From contig CASFRS010000001.1 of the NCBI GenBank assembly GCA_949297125.1, forward strand, positions 1 to 64,000: a stretch of DNA of 64,000 bases, in the 5' to 3' direction. Under the pieces are notes generated by a model. That model made no database searches. It had not been told where the DNA came from and saw only the letters and a program-made list of their open reading frames with translations. Positions 63,161 through 64,000 of the stretch are shown here, one piece after another. A program made the translations under genes and the position numbers. This DNA comes from an uncultured Bacteroidales bacterium (GTDB lineage Bacteria > Bacteroidota > Bacteroidia > Bacteroidales > G3-4614). The stretch's first letter is position 1; every line of letters begins with the position of its first letter.

Positions 63161-64000
63161 ATGAAGGGACAGTACGATATCGTTTACCTGACAAATACTC
63201 CCTCTTTCTACAAGATAAACCTTTGCAACGAGATAGGGAAAAAAAAGAGGCTTCTCCTTGTGCTGTACGGGTACGGGGAGGAGGCCGTGAACAGGGAACT
63301 GGGCGACAGCAGTTCATACAACTTCGATTATGTATTCCTGTGGGGCGGCAATTCGGCCGACAGGAACAAGTTGAAAACATTTTTCCGTCTATGCAGGCTT
63401 ATGCACTCCATATCGTACGGAAAAATCCTGTTCTCCGGGTGGTTTGTCCCCGAATACAACATTTTCGCCATGTTGTCGCCGAAAAGGAAAAACTGCATGC
63501 TGTGCGAATCGACCATATACGAGTCGTCAGTCTCCGGGATAAAAGGATTTATAAAAAAGATAATTATAAACAGATGCAGTATGGCGTTACCTTCGGGTGT
63601 CGCCCATAAGGCAATATTCGACAATATCGGATACAAAGGGAAGATTAAAATAACAGGCGGGGTCGGGATATTCAATAAGGCGCCGCGAGATATGGACAGG
63701 GACAAAGACATTTCGCCGAAACGTTTCCTTTACGTTGGAAGGCTGATTGAATGCAAGAACTTAAGGTTCCTGATAGAGAGGTTCAACGAAAACGGCAAAC
63801 CGCTGACTATTGCGGGGAAAGGGCCTCTTGAAAAAGAGTTGAAAGAAATGGCAAAAGTGAATATCGAATTTACCGGGTTCATTGCAAACGAAAAGTTGCC
63901 GGAAGTTTACAAGGCGCATGATATATTTATCCTGCCATCCCGTACTGAACCATGGGGCGTAGTTGTCGAGGAGGCCATATATTGGGGGCTTCCTGTAATA
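63161..64000 (+). CDS. Family 4 glycosyltransferase, cut by the window edge
   Basis: First 280 codons of an open frame from the ATG at 63161, still open at 64000. The start (YDIVYLTNTPSFYKINLCNE) and the donor-site half with FLYVGRLIECKNLRFLIE and GPLEKELKEMAK fit the GT-B family. The end of the window shows PSRTEPWGVVVEEAIYWG, the EX7E-type donor region. Roughly a hundred residues are missing. Confidence 0.88.
   Translation, partial: MKGQYDIVYLTNTPSFYKINLCNEIGKKKRLLLVLYGYGEEAVNRELGDSSSYNFDYVFLWGGNSADRNKLKTFFRLCRLMHSISYGKILFSGWFVPEYNIFAMLSPKRKNCMLCESTIYESSVSGIKGFIKKIIINRCSMALPSGVAHKAIFDNIGYKGKIKITGGVGIFNKAPRDMDRDKDISPKRFLYVGRLIECKNLRFLIERFNENGKPLTIAGKGPLEKELKEMAKVNIEFTGFIANEKLPEVYKAHDIFILPSRTEPWGVVVEEAIYWGLPVI

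Noticed and set aside
1..64000. CRISPR arrays, rRNA or tRNA genes
   Set aside because: No regular repeat-spacer pattern and no recognisable rRNA or tRNA cloverleaf was seen while reading both strands.

Overview
The window is a chromosomal segment of a member of the order Bacteroidales (phylum Bacteroidota). The evidence is mixed. Several start regions carry the phylum-type -7 box TAnnTTTG and ribosome binding sites are weak. GldB, LolA-like, MCE/MlaEF, TatAC and LtaS-like proteins are of the Bacteroidetes kind. A propionate-type methylmalonyl-CoA decarboxylase operon is present, with an OadG subunit fused to a lamin-tail domain. Family and genus cannot be fixed from the sequence alone. No rRNA, tRNA or CRISPR was seen.

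Layout. 1-200: end of an IS4-like transposase. 0.4-3.6 kb: holA, an HsdR-N nuclease-like protein and dnaA. 3.9-6.0 kb: an MCE protein and a cell wall amidase, followed by a tandem copy of an intergenic repeat with promoter-like arms. 6.3-8.4 kb: gldB-like lipoprotein, aroE and a small membrane protein. 8.4-11.7 kb: Wzc-type tyrosine kinase with a Tyr-Gly tail, and its Wza-type export lipoprotein. 11.9-18.8 kb: a leftward operon glnS - TPR - DUF368 - BamE-like protein - murB - metallo-hydrolase. 18.9-26.4 kb: rightward mutS2 - small membrane protein - dxs - trkA - trkH. 26.6-33.3 kb: ftsK - lolA-like - trxB - Crp-type regulator - LtaS-like transferase. 33.4-37.2 kb: tatC/tatA and an LptB-like ATPase leftward, mlaE/mlaF-like genes rightward. 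37.5-39.5 kb: dnaK. 39.9-44.6 kb: methylmalonyl-CoA epimerase and the Na+-pumping decarboxylase. 44.9-46.3 kb: GtrA-like, hypothetical and META lipoprotein genes.

46.4 kb to the right edge is a surface-polysaccharide locus: two DegT/DnrJ-type sugar aminotransferases, a Wzx-type flippase, metY, an unusual biosynthetic cassette (ATP-grasp, NeuD/PglD-like acyltransferase, MaoC hydratase, LUD-domain protein, CitE-like lyase), six glycosyltransferases (the last cut by the window edge), a WcaF-like acyltransferase and a Wzy/WaaL-type polymerase. Roughly 51.9-55.1 kb and 56.4-60.1 kb are visibly more AT-rich than the rest, which suggests that part of the locus was acquired horizontally.

The strongest candidate for something undescribed is the 50.8-56.0 kb cassette. 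A mesaconyl-CoA-hydratase-like MaoC protein and a malyl/citramalyl-CoA-lyase-like CitE protein sit between a sugar aminotransferase plus hexapeptide acyltransferase and the glycosyltransferases. This suggests, as inference, synthesis of an unusual acyl group to be placed on an amino sugar. The Wzc/Wza export pair near 10 kb and the DUF368 candidate lipid-carrier translocase at 15 kb could serve the same surface-glycan pathway.
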